In this document: positions 8,233 to 17,117 of the stretch, one piece after another
Position numbering within the stretch: the stretch's first letter is position 1
Layout: each line of letters begins with the position of its first letter
Source: Paenibacillus sp.
GTDB taxonomy: Bacteria > Bacillota > Bacilli > Paenibacillales > YIM-B00363
Reading direction: 5' to 3'
Assembly: GCF_031177825.1 (NCBI RefSeq)
Contig: NZ_JAPSKE010000005.1
Location: 303,792 to 367,791 of the forward strand
DNA: 64,000 bases
Notes under the pieces: model-generated
The model's database searches: none
What the model was told of the DNA's origin: nothing
The model's input: the letters and a program-made list of their open reading frames with translations, nothing else
Made by a program: the position numbers and the translations under genes

Positions 8233-8628
8233 ATGCCTGGAATGAGCATTGGTCAATTGGCGTCAAGGGCAGGTTTGAATGCATCGACATTGCGTTTCTA
8301 CGAGTCCGTCGGTCTATTGCCTCCTCCGGAGCGGATCAACGGTCAACGGCGGTTTGACGAGGGGGCGCTGGACCGCATCCATTTCATTAAAGTCGCGCAG
8401 CAAACCGGATTCAGCATTCAAGAAATCGCTGTTTTGTTAGAAGGTTTCGAAGCCGGCAGCTCGCTTTCGGATCGTTGGGAGCGAATGGCGAGGCAAAAAC
8501 GTTCCGAACTAGAGGAGCGAAAGAAGCAGATCAATTCCATGATCCGAATTCTGGATAACGGGATCGCCTGCAAATGCCTGACGTGGTCGGAATGCTTGGA
8601 GAAAATCGAAAATACAGGTTCGCGTTAG
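8233..8628 (+). CDS. MerR family regulator with a C-terminal cysteine loop
   Basis: 131 residues, ATG at 8233 behind AAGGAG. The N-terminal winged helix reads SIGQLASRAGLNASTLRFYE, then a long dimerisation helix, then a C-terminal loop with C113-x-C115 and C121 (ACKCLTWSEC). In CueR and ZntR the metal-binding cysteines lie at the same distance from the N-terminus, so a thiophilic metal ion as ligand is likely (inference). It is divergent from 7733-8083 and shares the operator region 8181-8221, and it is followed after 9 bases by ynfA, which it probably co-expresses. The operator resembles that of AdhR, a thiol-electrophile sensor, but the cysteine layout is that of the metal sensors. Confidence 0.9.
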   Translation: MPGMSIGQLASRAGLNASTLRFYESVGLLPPPERINGQRRFDEGALDRIHFIKVAQQTGFSIQEIAVLLEGFEAGSSLSDRWERMARQKRSELEERKKQINSMIRILDNGIACKCLTWSECLEKIENTGSR

Positions 8629-8637
8629 GGGATAGTT

Positions 8638-8967
8638 ATGCTGACGGCCATATTGATTTTTGTGCTTGCCGGTTTTGCCGAAATCGGCGGAGGGTATTTG
8701 GTTTGGCTTTGGCTGCGGGAAGCGAAGCCCCTTTGGTTTGGGATTTTGGGGAGCGTCATTCTGATTCTGTACGGCATCCTTCCCACGCTTCAAAGCTTCC
8801 CGTCTTTCGGACGAGTCTACGCCGCATACGGCGGCGTGTTCGTGGTTCTCGCTGTGCTGTGGGGCTGGATCGTCGACAAGAAAACACCCGATTTGTACGA
8901 CTGGCTGGGAGCCGTCGTTTGCATTGCGGGCGTGTCCATTATGCTGTGGGCGCCGAGAAGCGAGTAA
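8638..8967 (+). CDS. ynfA: YnfA/UPF0060 family small membrane protein
   Basis: A 109-residue membrane protein with four hydrophobic segments and the family's typical sequence [19 protein letters not shown] near the N-terminus and [29 protein letters not shown] towards the end. YnfA proteins resemble small multidrug resistance exporters, and Shigella YnfA has been linked to drug efflux. The ATG at 8638 follows AGGGGA, 9 bases after the merR stop, so the two are one transcript. With the MerR metal-type sensor and the Cys-Cys protein next door this looks like a small toxicant-response module. Confidence 0.88.
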   Translation: MLTAILIFVLAGFAEIGGGYLVWLWLREAKPLWFGILGSVILILYGILPTLQSFPSFGRVYAAYGGVFVVLAVLWGWIVDKKTPDLYDWLGAVVCIAGVSIMLWAPRSE

Positions 8968-9023
8968 CCTCGCAGCTGTTTGAAACTAACTTTCCCAGTA
9001 CTCATGGGTGTGGGGGAATCCTC

Positions 9024-9902
9024 GTGCAAGAGTCCGCTGTCGAGTTTATCGAAACCCGGTATTTTACCCCCGACGATTTCACAAGAGAATTCGAAATTTG
9101 GCCGATCGGCGTCGGCCGCAACATCGCCAAGCCGAATTATTCGACCAAACCGCGCGCATTGGAGCATTGCAGCATCCATTTCGTCATCGAAGGTAAGGTG
9201 GAGGTAAATTACGGGGCGAACCGCATCGTGTTGTCCCATGGGGACGCTTTCTGCATGTTTCCGGGGGCGGTTTACCAGTACCGGTATGTGCCGAGCGAAA
9301 AGCCGTTGTCCATGTACTGGATATCGTTTACCGGGTCGCTCTCCGAGGCGATGCTGACCCGAATCGGCTTTCGGGAGTCGGCCTCCTATTTGAAGCAGGT
9401 TCTGACCACAGAACTTCTTCTTACGATCAAAAACCTATTCCATCCCGCCTCCGACGGGCCTAAGGGCCAACTTCGGCTCCAATCGTCCTTATACGGCATT
9501 TTCAGCCACATGATGCCCGACGATGAACGGTCGACGAACAAACAAGTTCCGCAGCTGATCGCAGGCAGCCTCAAGTTTATGGACGCCCACTATTCCGAGG
9601 GAATCAACGTCAAGGACGTGGCCGCGAACGCAACGTTGCACCGGACCTACTTTTCGAAAATATTTACCGAGCACGTCGGGATGTCCCCGAAAAAATACCT
9701 CGAAAATTTGAAAATGGAAAAATCGCTTGAATTGCTGCAAAACACATCGTATACGATCAGCGTCATTTCCCACTCCTTGGGTTATACGGATCCTTACACG
9801 TTCACGCATGCGTTCACACGCCATTTCGGCGTTTCCCCGGGCAAATGGCGCAAGACCATGCCGTCGACACCTGACAAAATGACAAAAGGACGCGACGGAT
9901 GA
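9024..9902 (+). CDS. AraC family transcriptional regulator
   Basis: About 292 residues from the GTG at 9024 (GGGGGA ribosome site six bases upstream). The N-terminal half is a cupin-like ligand pocket (HFVIEGKVEVNYGANRIVLSHGDAFCMFPG), and the last 100 residues hold two helix-turn-helix motifs of the AraC type (VKDVAANATLHRTYFSKIF and ISVISHSLGYTDPYTFTHAF), ending FGVSPGKWR. It is followed at 9994 by two FAD-dependent oxidoreductase genes on the same strand, with no clear terminator between, and is likely their activator. The effector is not evident. Confidence 0.9.
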   Translation: MQESAVEFIETRYFTPDDFTREFEIWPIGVGRNIAKPNYSTKPRALEHCSIHFVIEGKVEVNYGANRIVLSHGDAFCMFPGAVYQYRYVPSEKPLSMYWISFTGSLSEAMLTRIGFRESASYLKQVLTTELLLTIKNLFHPASDGPKGQLRLQSSLYGIFSHMMPDDERSTNKQVPQLIAGSLKFMDAHYSEGINVKDVAANATLHRTYFSKIFTEHVGMSPKKYLENLKMEKSLELLQNTSYTISVISHSLGYTDPYTFTHAFTRHFGVSPGKWRKTMPSTPDKMTKGRDG

Positions 9903-9993
9903 ACATTGTTTCCTCGAAGGCGGCAAGTATAATGAGAGCAAGTTCCCCGGGCGAACGGAAACTCATTCTATAGACGAGGCGAGGACACGCCGC

Positions 9994-11892
9994 TTGAACG
10001 AACAATTGCGAACCGATGTGTTGGTGTTGGGCGGAGGTACCGCCGGCGTAATGGCCGCCATTGCGGCCGCGGAAGAAGGAGTCGACGTCGTCTTGGTCGA
10101 GCGGGACAGCGCGCTGGGCGGCGTCGGCGTTCGGGCGGGCATCCAGAACTATTACTATGGTTTGACGGGCGGCATCCAGAATCGTCTGGACAAGTCGACG
10201 CGTTCTTTCCAGAAACTATGGGAAAGCAAGGCGTCTGGGCTGCTTCCTGACGCGAAATCCGCGGCCATAAGCCGGCTGATCGAACGGCTCGGCATCCGAG
10301 TCGTCTATGAAGCGACGGTTGCCGAGATGATCATGGAGGACCGCACGGTCAAGGGTGCGGTCGTGGAGAGCGAACGGGACGCGATTCGCATCGAAGCGCG
10401 CGTGACCGTCGATGCGACCGGCGACGGCGACGCCGCCTATTTGGCGGGGGCGCCCTACACGTTGGGGCGGGAGTGGGACGGGTGCCAGCACGCGTATTCG
10501 TTGATTCCCCGCTTCGTGGACGAGAACAACGTAGTGCGGAACATCAACTACGATGTCGGCTGGCTGGACGTAACGGACCCCGTCGACGTATCGAGAGCAT
10601 ACCGGGTCGGGCGCCGCGTCGTCTGGAGGGCGGGCGCAACGCCGGAGAACGCGCACTATTTCGTCGCCGGCCCCCAACTGGGCGTGCGGGAAGGCCGCAG
10701 AATCATCGGCGAGTTTGTGCTTCATCAGGACGATTTGCTGCTGGATAGACGCTTTGACGACGCGGTGATGCGTTGTTTCGCCCACCACGAAAATCACGCT
10801 TACGACTACGCCAACGAAAGCGATCTTGCGCAAATCTGGATCGGAGTGCTCGGCAAATGGAAGTTTTTGTTCGGCGGGGACGTTCCGTACCGCTGCCTGC
10901 TCCCGCTCGGGATCGAAGGACTGCTGGTCGGATGCCGCGCGTTGTCTCAGGACCATGATTGCGGAAATTTGTTTCGCATGCAGCGGGATATGCAGAAGCT
11001 GGGCGAGGTAAGCGGCGTCGCCGCGGCGATGTGCGTCCGGTCGAACGCGCTTCCCCGGCAGCTCGACGTGAAGGCGTTGCAACGCGCGCTGGTGACAAGG
11101 GGAGTGCTGCGCGAGTCGGATCTAACGAGGGAGAGCTCGCCTTGGCTTACCTTTACCGGAGAGACGCCGGAGGATCGGCAGCGGGTCATCCGAAACGGCG
11201 TCTCGCCGGAGGATGTCCATGACATCATTTCATATCTGGGCACCGAAGAGGAATCCACTGCGCTGTGGTGGTTATGGCATTTCGGCGAAGCCTCCGTAGT
11301 CCCGCTGCTGGAAGCGATGCGGGACGCGAAAGGCGGCCGGCTTCGCGGGATCGCGTTTGCGCTAGGTTTATTGAAGCGCGAGGAAAGCATTCCGTGTTTG
11401 GCTTCGTCGTTTCGGAACCGGGAATCCGACAAACCGAACGACCTCGACCGAACGATGGAACGTTGGCAATCGGCTCTGGTATTGCTGCGCCGCATGGGAA
11501 GCGATTGCGTGATCGACGATGTGTTGGAACGAATACGGAGCGAACGCAAAAGCACGACGCTCCTCTTGTACCTGCACTACCTGATTGCCATATCCGACCG
11601 ACTCGCGGACGCACGGAAGGCGGACGTGCGTTCCGCCGCGCAAGCCGTTCTTGCCGGTGCCGATTTGGGCGACGACTACGCGCTGCACGGATCGGGTCTA
11701 TCGATTCCGGCCGCCGCCGATACCCGATCGATTAAATGGAGCCTCGACGCGACAGCCGCCTATTTGTTGGCAATGGCCGACGGCGACGGCTGCCGTCTGT
11801 TGGAGCGATACGCCCGGGATGAGCGCGGGTACGTCCGCACGGCGGCCAGCACCCTGCTGGAACGGTTGAAGGGCGCAAAAGGGAGAGGGTAA
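9994..11892 (+). CDS. FAD-dependent oxidoreductase with helical C-terminal extension
   Basis: 632 residues, TTG start at 9994. The N-terminus is an FAD-binding Rossmann fold (VLVLGGGTAGVMAAIAAAEEG, then E37 in VLVERD), with the later FAD motif VDATGDGDAAYLAGAP, as in the FAD_oxidored family (PF12831) common beside sugar loci in Paenibacillus. From about residue 400 a helical, repeat-like extension follows (WWLWHFGEASVVPLLEAMRDAKGGRLRGIAFALG), resembling HEAT-type repeats. The next gene starts two bases after its stop and encodes a second, smaller FAD protein. Substrate is unknown; oxidation of a sugar or cyclitol is a guess from context. Confidence 0.85.
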   Translation: MNEQLRTDVLVLGGGTAGVMAAIAAAEEGVDVVLVERDSALGGVGVRAGIQNYYYGLTGGIQNRLDKSTRSFQKLWESKASGLLPDAKSAAISRLIERLGIRVVYEATVAEMIMEDRTVKGAVVESERDAIRIEARVTVDATGDGDAAYLAGAPYTLGREWDGCQHAYSLIPRFVDENNVVRNINYDVGWLDVTDPVDVSRAYRVGRRVVWRAGATPENAHYFVAGPQLGVREGRRIIGEFVLHQDDLLLDRRFDDAVMRCFAHHENHAYDYANESDLAQIWIGVLGKWKFLFGGDVPYRCLLPLGIEGLLVGCRALSQDHDCGNLFRMQRDMQKLGEVSGVAAAMCVRSNALPRQLDVKALQRALVTRGVLRESDLTRESSPWLTFTGETPEDRQRVIRNGVSPEDVHDIISYLGTEEESTALWWLWHFGEASVVPLLEAMRDAKGGRLRGIAFALGLLKREESIPCLASSFRNRESDKPNDLDRTMERWQSALVLLRRMGSDCVIDDVLERIRSERKSTTLLLYLHYLIAISDRLADARKADVRSAAQAVLAGADLGDDYALHGSGLSIPAAADTRSIKWSLDATAAYLLAMADGDGCRLLERYARDERGYVRTAASTLLERLKGAKGRG

Positions 11893-11894
11893 CC

Positions 11895-12917
11895 GTGGGT
11901 AAACGACCTTTGGACGTTCGTACGAATGCTTTGGCGGACGATTACGACGCCGTGGTGTTCGGCGGCGGCATCAGCGGTACGGCGGCGGCGTATGTCTTAG
12001 CCAGAGAAGGTTTGCGCGTCCTCCTGTGCGAAACGACGGGAACGCTGGGGAGGGAAATCGTGCGCGGCCGCAACCAATTCGCCGGATTGCCCCGATATTC
12101 GGAAGTTTCCTCCGCAGTTCGGGAATTTTTCCGGTGCCTTATGCTTCACAGAGGCTGGTTTGACGGCGAGATGGATCCGGCTGCGGCGGCGGTCGCATTC
12201 GACAGCATGATGGAACAGGTCGGCGCTGACGTCCTGTTTCAGGTGTGGCCATCGGAGGTTTGCGCGGAAGGCGGGCGCATCGCAGGGGCCGTCCTCGCGA
12301 CGAAAACCGGATATCGGGCGATCCGGACGACGAAGGTCGTCGATGCGACCAGCCACGGCAAACTCGCCCAAAGCTGGTTCGAAGGGAGCGCGAATCCGGA
12401 CGCGAGGACGGTGCTGCACGTCCTCTTCAACGGAGCGGACGGAGATTGCGAAACGGAACAAAGCTGGACCACGGTCGGACTCGGCGAGATCAGGGCATCC
12501 TGCAGGCCGACCTACTGGCCCGGGGAGCGACGATTGTCCCTATGCGCGGACAAATTCGTAACCCGATCGGAGTGGATGCTTCATTTGCCGTCCATCGTCC
12601 CGGAGCTCAAGCGTTCGTTTCCTTCGCTGAGCGGCAGTGCGTTCACATACGTCGCCGACGATGTAGGGCAAACCCCCCGTCTGCGTTTCCGGACCGGTTC
12701 CATCGACACCCGAGCGGCGGGACATGTGGAAGATTCGGAAGGCCTTCCTTACGAAATTCGACGCAATATGCTTGGCGATCCCCTGAGGCTGCAGGGATTT
12801 GCGATGGCGGGCAGCTGGCTGGAAGGCATGCCGTTCGATCCCGCCCAGGAGGAAAGATCGCTGATGAACGCATTCCGGCTGGGAGAGCTTGCAGGACGAT
12901 CCTTGCTGGCCGATTGA
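11895..12917 (+). CDS. FAD-dependent oxidoreductase (second of pair)
   Basis: 340 residues, GTG at 11895 behind GGGAGAGGG, two bases after the first FAD gene, so co-translated. It has the dinucleotide fold AVVFGGGISGTAAAYVLAREG and the later motif TKVVDATSHGKLAQ. It lacks the long helical tail of its neighbour. Sequence resemblance to the neighbour is limited to the FAD motifs, so the two may form a heteromer or act in sequence. A strong bidirectional terminator (12959-12996) closes the unit. Confidence 0.82.
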   Translation: MGKRPLDVRTNALADDYDAVVFGGGISGTAAAYVLAREGLRVLLCETTGTLGREIVRGRNQFAGLPRYSEVSSAVREFFRCLMLHRGWFDGEMDPAAAAVAFDSMMEQVGADVLFQVWPSEVCAEGGRIAGAVLATKTGYRAIRTTKVVDATSHGKLAQSWFEGSANPDARTVLHVLFNGADGDCETEQSWTTVGLGEIRASCRPTYWPGERRLSLCADKFVTRSEWMLHLPSIVPELKRSFPSLSGSAFTYVADDVGQTPRLRFRTGSIDTRAAGHVEDSEGLPYEIRRNMLGDPLRLQGFAMAGSWLEGMPFDPAQEERSLMNAFRLGELAGRSLLAD

Positions 12918-12958
12918 CCGTTGACCGTGTCCTCGCGAACCATACGCCATGGAAAGAA

Positions 12959-12996
12959 GGCCGTCCCTCAGTCGTCTAGGACGACTGAGGGGCGGC
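12959..12996. terminator. Bidirectional terminator between convergent units
   Basis: CCCTCAGTCGTC-TAG-GACGACTGAGGG, extended by GGCCGT/GCGGCC, forms a long near-perfect hairpin between the + strand FAD oxidoreductases and the - strand GH43 gene. It can serve both directions. Confidence 0.85.
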
Positions 12997-13033
12997 CCCT
13001 CTCCTGCGCTTCGTTTCCGGATTCGAGGGAAAA

Positions 13034-16000
13034 TCAGCTCCCCTCGGCCGCCGGAATCGGCGCGACTTGGAAATTGTCGATCGCGCTTTCGCTGTTAAAG
13101 CTTCGGACCCCTGCCTTCCCGTGCGTGAAAGCCGTCTCGCTGTGGTCGGTGTAGTCGATCAGCGGCGTGTCCATATCCCCGACGTACACCTGGATTCGAT
13201 TTCCTTGCGCGACTACCTTCAGATGCTGCCATGTCCCGACCGTTCCCGACAGCGGCTTTCCGGCCAAGTGTTGGAAGCCGTAATTGAATTTGCCCAATTG
13301 CACGCCGTCTGCGGTCAAGTAGGCCATATATCCCTGCAAGAAATCGTCTCGGTTCTGTCCGTATTCCGTTCCGTCGGCCGGGTTGTTGACGCGGAAGAGA
13401 ATCCCCGCGTTACCTCCTCCTCGCGTATTTCGCCCCAACCGAATATCCGTCTCCACGATATAATCCGACCATCTGTCGTCGCCGATCACCGCTTTCGGAT
13501 ACCCATTCGGCTGGGATAGAAACTCGCCTTGTTTCGGGACGTCCGGGTCGTTATGGAAACGGAAGCTGTAAAAGTCGAATTCGCCTTTAACGATCTCCGC
13601 TTTGACGGTGTGCCGGCCTGCGGGAAGGACGACGCCCTCTTTCGTCATCGTCATCCACTCATGGAAATTGCCCGTGTTCGGAATGTCGATGATGCCCGTT
13701 AGATCGATCGTATCGTCGAGCCAGAACCGAACCTGGCTGCCGTTCATGGCCGTAGCGAATCTCAAATCGAGTTTGTAGGTGGTCTCCGTGACGCTTACGT
13801 CGTACTTCAACCATTCGCCGGTTTGGTTCCACCCCGTCGTGAAGCCTTCCGGGAGCAGCCGAATATCGACATCGTCGGTCCGGTACAGACCGCGGATATT
13901 ACCCGGCGTATTGTCGTGATATCCGACCCCCTCCCCGCCGTTCATATAATCTACGGCGAGAACGGTTCCGGGAAGTCGGATCGGATCATCCGATGTCCGG
14001 AAGGAGAGACCGGCAAAATCGTATTCGCCTTGCACGATTTCGACTGTAAGGGTATGATCGCCTTCCGGCAGCGCGATGTCTCCCAGCTTGACGTTCGTCC
14101 ACTCATTCCAACCTCCCGTATTGGGAACGTCGACCACGCCGGTCAGATCGACCGCGTCGTTCAACCATAACCGGATTTTCCCGCCGGCGAGCGCCGTTGC
14201 GATTCTAGCGCTGACGTCGTAGATCGCCGGCTCGGCGACGGTAACGTTATACTTCAACCACTCGCCGGTCTGGTTCCAGCCGACGTTCCAGCCTCCCTGA
14301 GGATGAACGCGAATGTCGACGCCGTCGTCGCGGTACTGGCCGCCGATATTCGCCGGAGTATTGTCATGATAACCGATCCCCTCGCCGCCCGTTCGATAAT
14401 GGACCGCCTCTACAATGCCAGGGATCGATGCCGGTACGTCGTACGAGACGAATTTGAGCCTTGCAAAATCGTACTCCCCCTTCACCGTTTCGAAGGTGAT
14501 CGTATGACGGCCTTCCGGTAAATAGAAGCTTGGGGACAGCGTCGTCTTCCAAGTGTTCCAAGCCCCGGTCGTCGGGATGTCGATCGCGCCGGTCAAATCC
14601 GTCGTATCGTTCAACCAGAGACGCGCCTCATTGTCCGCGAACGTGGTCGCCGCCGTCACCTCGACGCTGTACGTTCCTGCCCGCTTCACTTCCACATTGT
14701 ATTTGAGCCATTCTCCGGCACGATTCCAGCCCACGTTCAAACCGTTAACATTGGTGTTCGTTCGAATGTCGACGGAGTCGCCTCGATAAGCCCCCCCTAT
14801 ATTTTCAGGAGTCGTATCATGGTAAGCGACGCCTTCGCCGCCCGTGTTGTAGAAAGGCGCCTCGACGATTCCCGGCACCGGCTTATATGCGTCGAACGCG
14901 GGTTCTTCACCGGTATTGACCCGCCAGCCCTGTTCGAATTTCCTCCACTCCGGATCGCCGCCGTCGTTGAAATCGTCGAAGATCGGCGTCGTCGGAACCG
15001 TTCGATTGAAGGTCATGGAAGAAAATTCGAACGGCGCGTCTCCGACCGGTACGACCTTGAGCGTCTGCAATCCTTGCGGAAGCTCGACGTTCCGAATCAG
15101 CGCATTGCTCCACTTCTCGGCGCCGCCGGTGGAAGGGAGCCGTACTTCGCTCGTCAGTGCGGTCGACTCGTCAAACTCGAGCTTTACGCGCGCATCGACT
15201 TCCGCCGCATATCGGATCATCACATCGTAAGTACCCGTTTCGGATACATTGACGCGATATTGCAGATTTCCTTTCCGGAACGACGTAAGGTAATGGCTCC
15301 CGTCCGCGGCTTCGGCCGTTCGAATTCGGTTCGAAACGCGATCCGAATCCCCGTTCCCTCCCGTATGATAATGGACCGCTTGGATTTTGCCGGGAATCGG
15401 CATGGATGCGGTATGAGCGCTGTTCCCGCCGACTTTGTCGCTGAACGCCGCGAAGCCGAAATCCGCATGCGCATCCGTCGTCGTGTAACCGATGCTGCCT
15501 TGGCCCAGCCCTTCGATCGTGCGGGTCTGTTTGAGCATATTGTCTACGTAGACTCGATATTCGGCACCCTCCTTCTCGATCCGGATCTGATGCCACTTCG
15601 TATAATCGTAACCTTCCGGAAGCGGGGTAACGACCCGTTCCGCATCTTCGCCGTCGATCCGAAAGAACGTCTCCAGACGGTTGCGATTACGATTCAATAC
15701 GGCAGTCCCGTAATGATCCTCATTCTTATAGGAAAATACGGCGCCCATCAATGGGCTTTCGCTTTCTCCCTGAGAAACCTGCTTCATGTTGAACTCCGCG
15801 GTGAACTGGTCGCCGGTCGCCTTCTTCGAAAGCAGCATGCGAGCTTGCTCCGGCTCTCCTATCGCCTCTTGAACCAAGGTTCCGTTCCGGATTCCCCAAG
15901 TCCCCCCGCCGACGGCGTTCCATTCGTCGCCTATTGCGCCTCTTTGAAACCTGTCGCTGAAATCCGGCATGGCCGGATCGGGCTGTTCGGTCGTCGTGGG

Positions 16001-16897
16001 GCCGAGAACGAGCATTTTGTCTCCGTTCCATACGATCCGGTCCAGGTTCAGATGCCGCCCGGGATTGGCATGGCTGTGGTATACGATATAATCGGAATCC
16101 AGATCGGGACCGCGAACGATGGAGTTGTGTCCTAGCCCGACATGCTCTCCCTCTGAATCGAGAAGAATCGGGTTCTGGGAGGCTGCCGGCTCGAAGCCCG
16201 AGACCGGATTCGAGCTCGTCGCATAATCCACTCGATAGGCATCGTTCCAAATATGATTTCCGGTGTACGTCATGAAATATTTCCCATCCCGCTTGATGAC
16301 CGTCGGACCTTCGGTCCATCCCCCCATCGCGGCGCCGGTATTCACAGGCTCCCCGAACGTATAAGGATCGCTCATCGGCCGAACGTTGATATTTCCGCTT
16401 CCCGTACTATAGAAATACCATTGCCCGTCGTCGTCGATGAAGACGTGCCCGTCGATCCCGTCGACCGTATTCCCCGTCTGCGCCGTGAACGGACCGATCG
16501 GACTGGAGCTCTTCAACACCCGGTGTCCGCGCTGAGTAGTGCCGGGATCGTCTTTGAGCAGCGCCGTATACATGTAAAAATCCCCGTTCCAGTACACCAC
16601 TTCAGGAGCGTAAGCCCCCTTCGTCACCGGCTCCTCCGCGCAGAGTCCGCGGTATTCCCAATGCACCAAGTTCTCCGAAGACCACACCTTCACGCCGGGC
16701 TTATCGTCTACCGTGCTGGTATATAAGTAATAAACGCCGTTAAACTTCAGAATGTACGGGTCCCCTTCGCCGTAAAAGCCCCCATGATCCCAATGCCACG
16801 AGTCGGTCACCGGTTGGGGATTGCTATACGCTAAACTTGATGCGGGGAAAGACACGGTCAGGGCGGCGGCGACGAGTCCCGTCAGCCATCTTTTCAT
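13034..16897 (-). CDS. Secreted GH43 glycosidase with four CBM6-like modules
   Basis: 1287 residues, ATG at 16897 behind GAGGAG. A signal peptide covers 1-23 (cleavage after SSLA). A five-bladed GH43 propeller follows (about 30-330) with all three catalytic acids: D46 in GEGDPYI, D149 in GIDGHVF and E196 in WTEGPTV. A laminin-G-like beta-sandwich (about 340-500) comes next, then a first CBM6-like unit (about 505-640), three closely similar CBM6 units (about 690-1090, each with GGEGxxYHDxTPxNIxGxYR and GWNxxGEWLKY), and a C-terminal laminin-G/DUF1080-like domain. It should act outside the cell on arabinose- or xylose-containing polysaccharide. It is the last gene of the hemicellulose cluster. 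Confidence 0.93.
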   Translation of the reverse strand: MKRWLTGLVAAALTVSFPASSLAYSNPQPVTDSWHWDHGGFYGEGDPYILKFNGVYYLYTSTVDDKPGVKVWSSENLVHWEYRGLCAEEPVTKGAYAPEVVYWNGDFYMYTALLKDDPGTTQRGHRVLKSSSPIGPFTAQTGNTVDGIDGHVFIDDDGQWYFYSTGSGNINVRPMSDPYTFGEPVNTGAAMGGWTEGPTVIKRDGKYFMTYTGNHIWNDAYRVDYATSSNPVSGFEPAASQNPILLDSEGEHVGLGHNSIVRGPDLDSDYIVYHSHANPGRHLNLDRIVWNGDKMLVLGPTTTEQPDPAMPDFSDRFQRGAIGDEWNAVGGGTWGIRNGTLVQEAIGEPEQARMLLSKKATGDQFTAEFNMKQVSQGESESPLMGAVFSYKNEDHYGTAVLNRNRNRLETFFRIDGEDAERVVTPLPEGYDYTKWHQIRIEKEGAEYRVYVDNMLKQTRTIEGLGQGSIGYTTTDAHADFGFAAFSDKVGGNSAHTASMPIPGKIQAVHYHTGGNGDSDRVSNRIRTAEAADGSHYLTSFRKGNLQYRVNVSETGTYDVMIRYAAEVDARVKLEFDESTALTSEVRLPSTGGAEKWSNALIRNVELPQGLQTLKVVPVGDAPFEFSSMTFNRTVPTTPIFDDFNDGGDPEWRKFEQGWRVNTGEEPAFDAYKPVPGIVEAPFYNTGGEGVAYHDTTPENIGGAYRGDSVDIRTNTNVNGLNVGWNRAGEWLKYNVEVKRAGTYSVEVTAATTFADNEARLWLNDTTDLTGAIDIPTTGAWNTWKTTLSPSFYLPEGRHTITFETVKGEYDFARLKFVSYDVPASIPGIVEAVHYRTGGEGIGYHDNTPANIGGQYRDDGVDIRVHPQGGWNVGWNQTGEWLKYNVTVAEPAIYDVSARIATALAGGKIRLWLNDAVDLTGVVDVPNTGGWNEWTNVKLGDIALPEGDHTLTVEIVQGEYDFAGLSFRTSDDPIRLPGTVLAVDYMNGGEGVGYHDNTPGNIRGLYRTDDVDIRLLPEGFTTGWNQTGEWLKYDVSVTETTYKLDLRFATAMNGSQVRFWLDDTIDLTGIIDIPNTGNFHEWMTMTKEGVVLPAGRHTVKAEIVKGEFDFYSFRFHNDPDVPKQGEFLSQPNGYPKAVIGDDRWSDYIVETDIRLGRNTRGGGNAGILFRVNNPADGTEYGQNRDDFLQGYMAYLTADGVQLGKFNYGFQHLAGKPLSGTVGTWQHLKVVAQGNRIQVYVGDMDTPLIDYTDHSETAFTHGKAGVRSFNSESAIDNFQVAPIPAAEGS

Positions 16898-16934
16898 ATA
16901 AGATCAGCTCCTCGATTCAACAAGTGATATCGGT

Positions 16935-17087
16935 TCAACGCGATATTTCGATCTCAAGCGCATAAACGGAAGCCGCCTTCAGTCGACAGGTCACCGTCCC
17001 GTTGGAAAACGGAACCGGATGCGTTGCGCCGACGACGGCATCCGGACAGTCTACGCTGTTGAAAGTTTCATAGCGGTCCGCCGTGGG
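16935..17087 (-). pseudogene. Fossil C-terminus of a GH51-type alpha-L-arabinofuranosidase
   Basis: In the 220-bp gap between the two GH43 genes the - strand frame ending TGA at 16935 reads DRYETFNSVDCPDAVV, then GATHPVPFSNGTVTCRLKA and ASVYALEIEISR. This is the typical end of GH51 enzymes (NTFD-x-P-x-x-VVP, a short turn with N/DGxVT, a final hydrophobic strand). The frame closes upstream at a TGA near 17088. No start codon with a ribosome site is present. It appears to be what remains after deletion of a full arabinofuranosidase gene. Confidence 0.5.
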
Positions 17088-17117
17088 GGGAAATCAGCTT
17101 CTTGAAGGAGAGGAACG

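Noticed and set aside
13800..14860. Regular DNA repeats of about 400 bp as a possible repeat array
   Set aside because: They encode the successive CBM6 modules of the GH43 enzyme; there are no identical repeats with spacers as in CRISPR.
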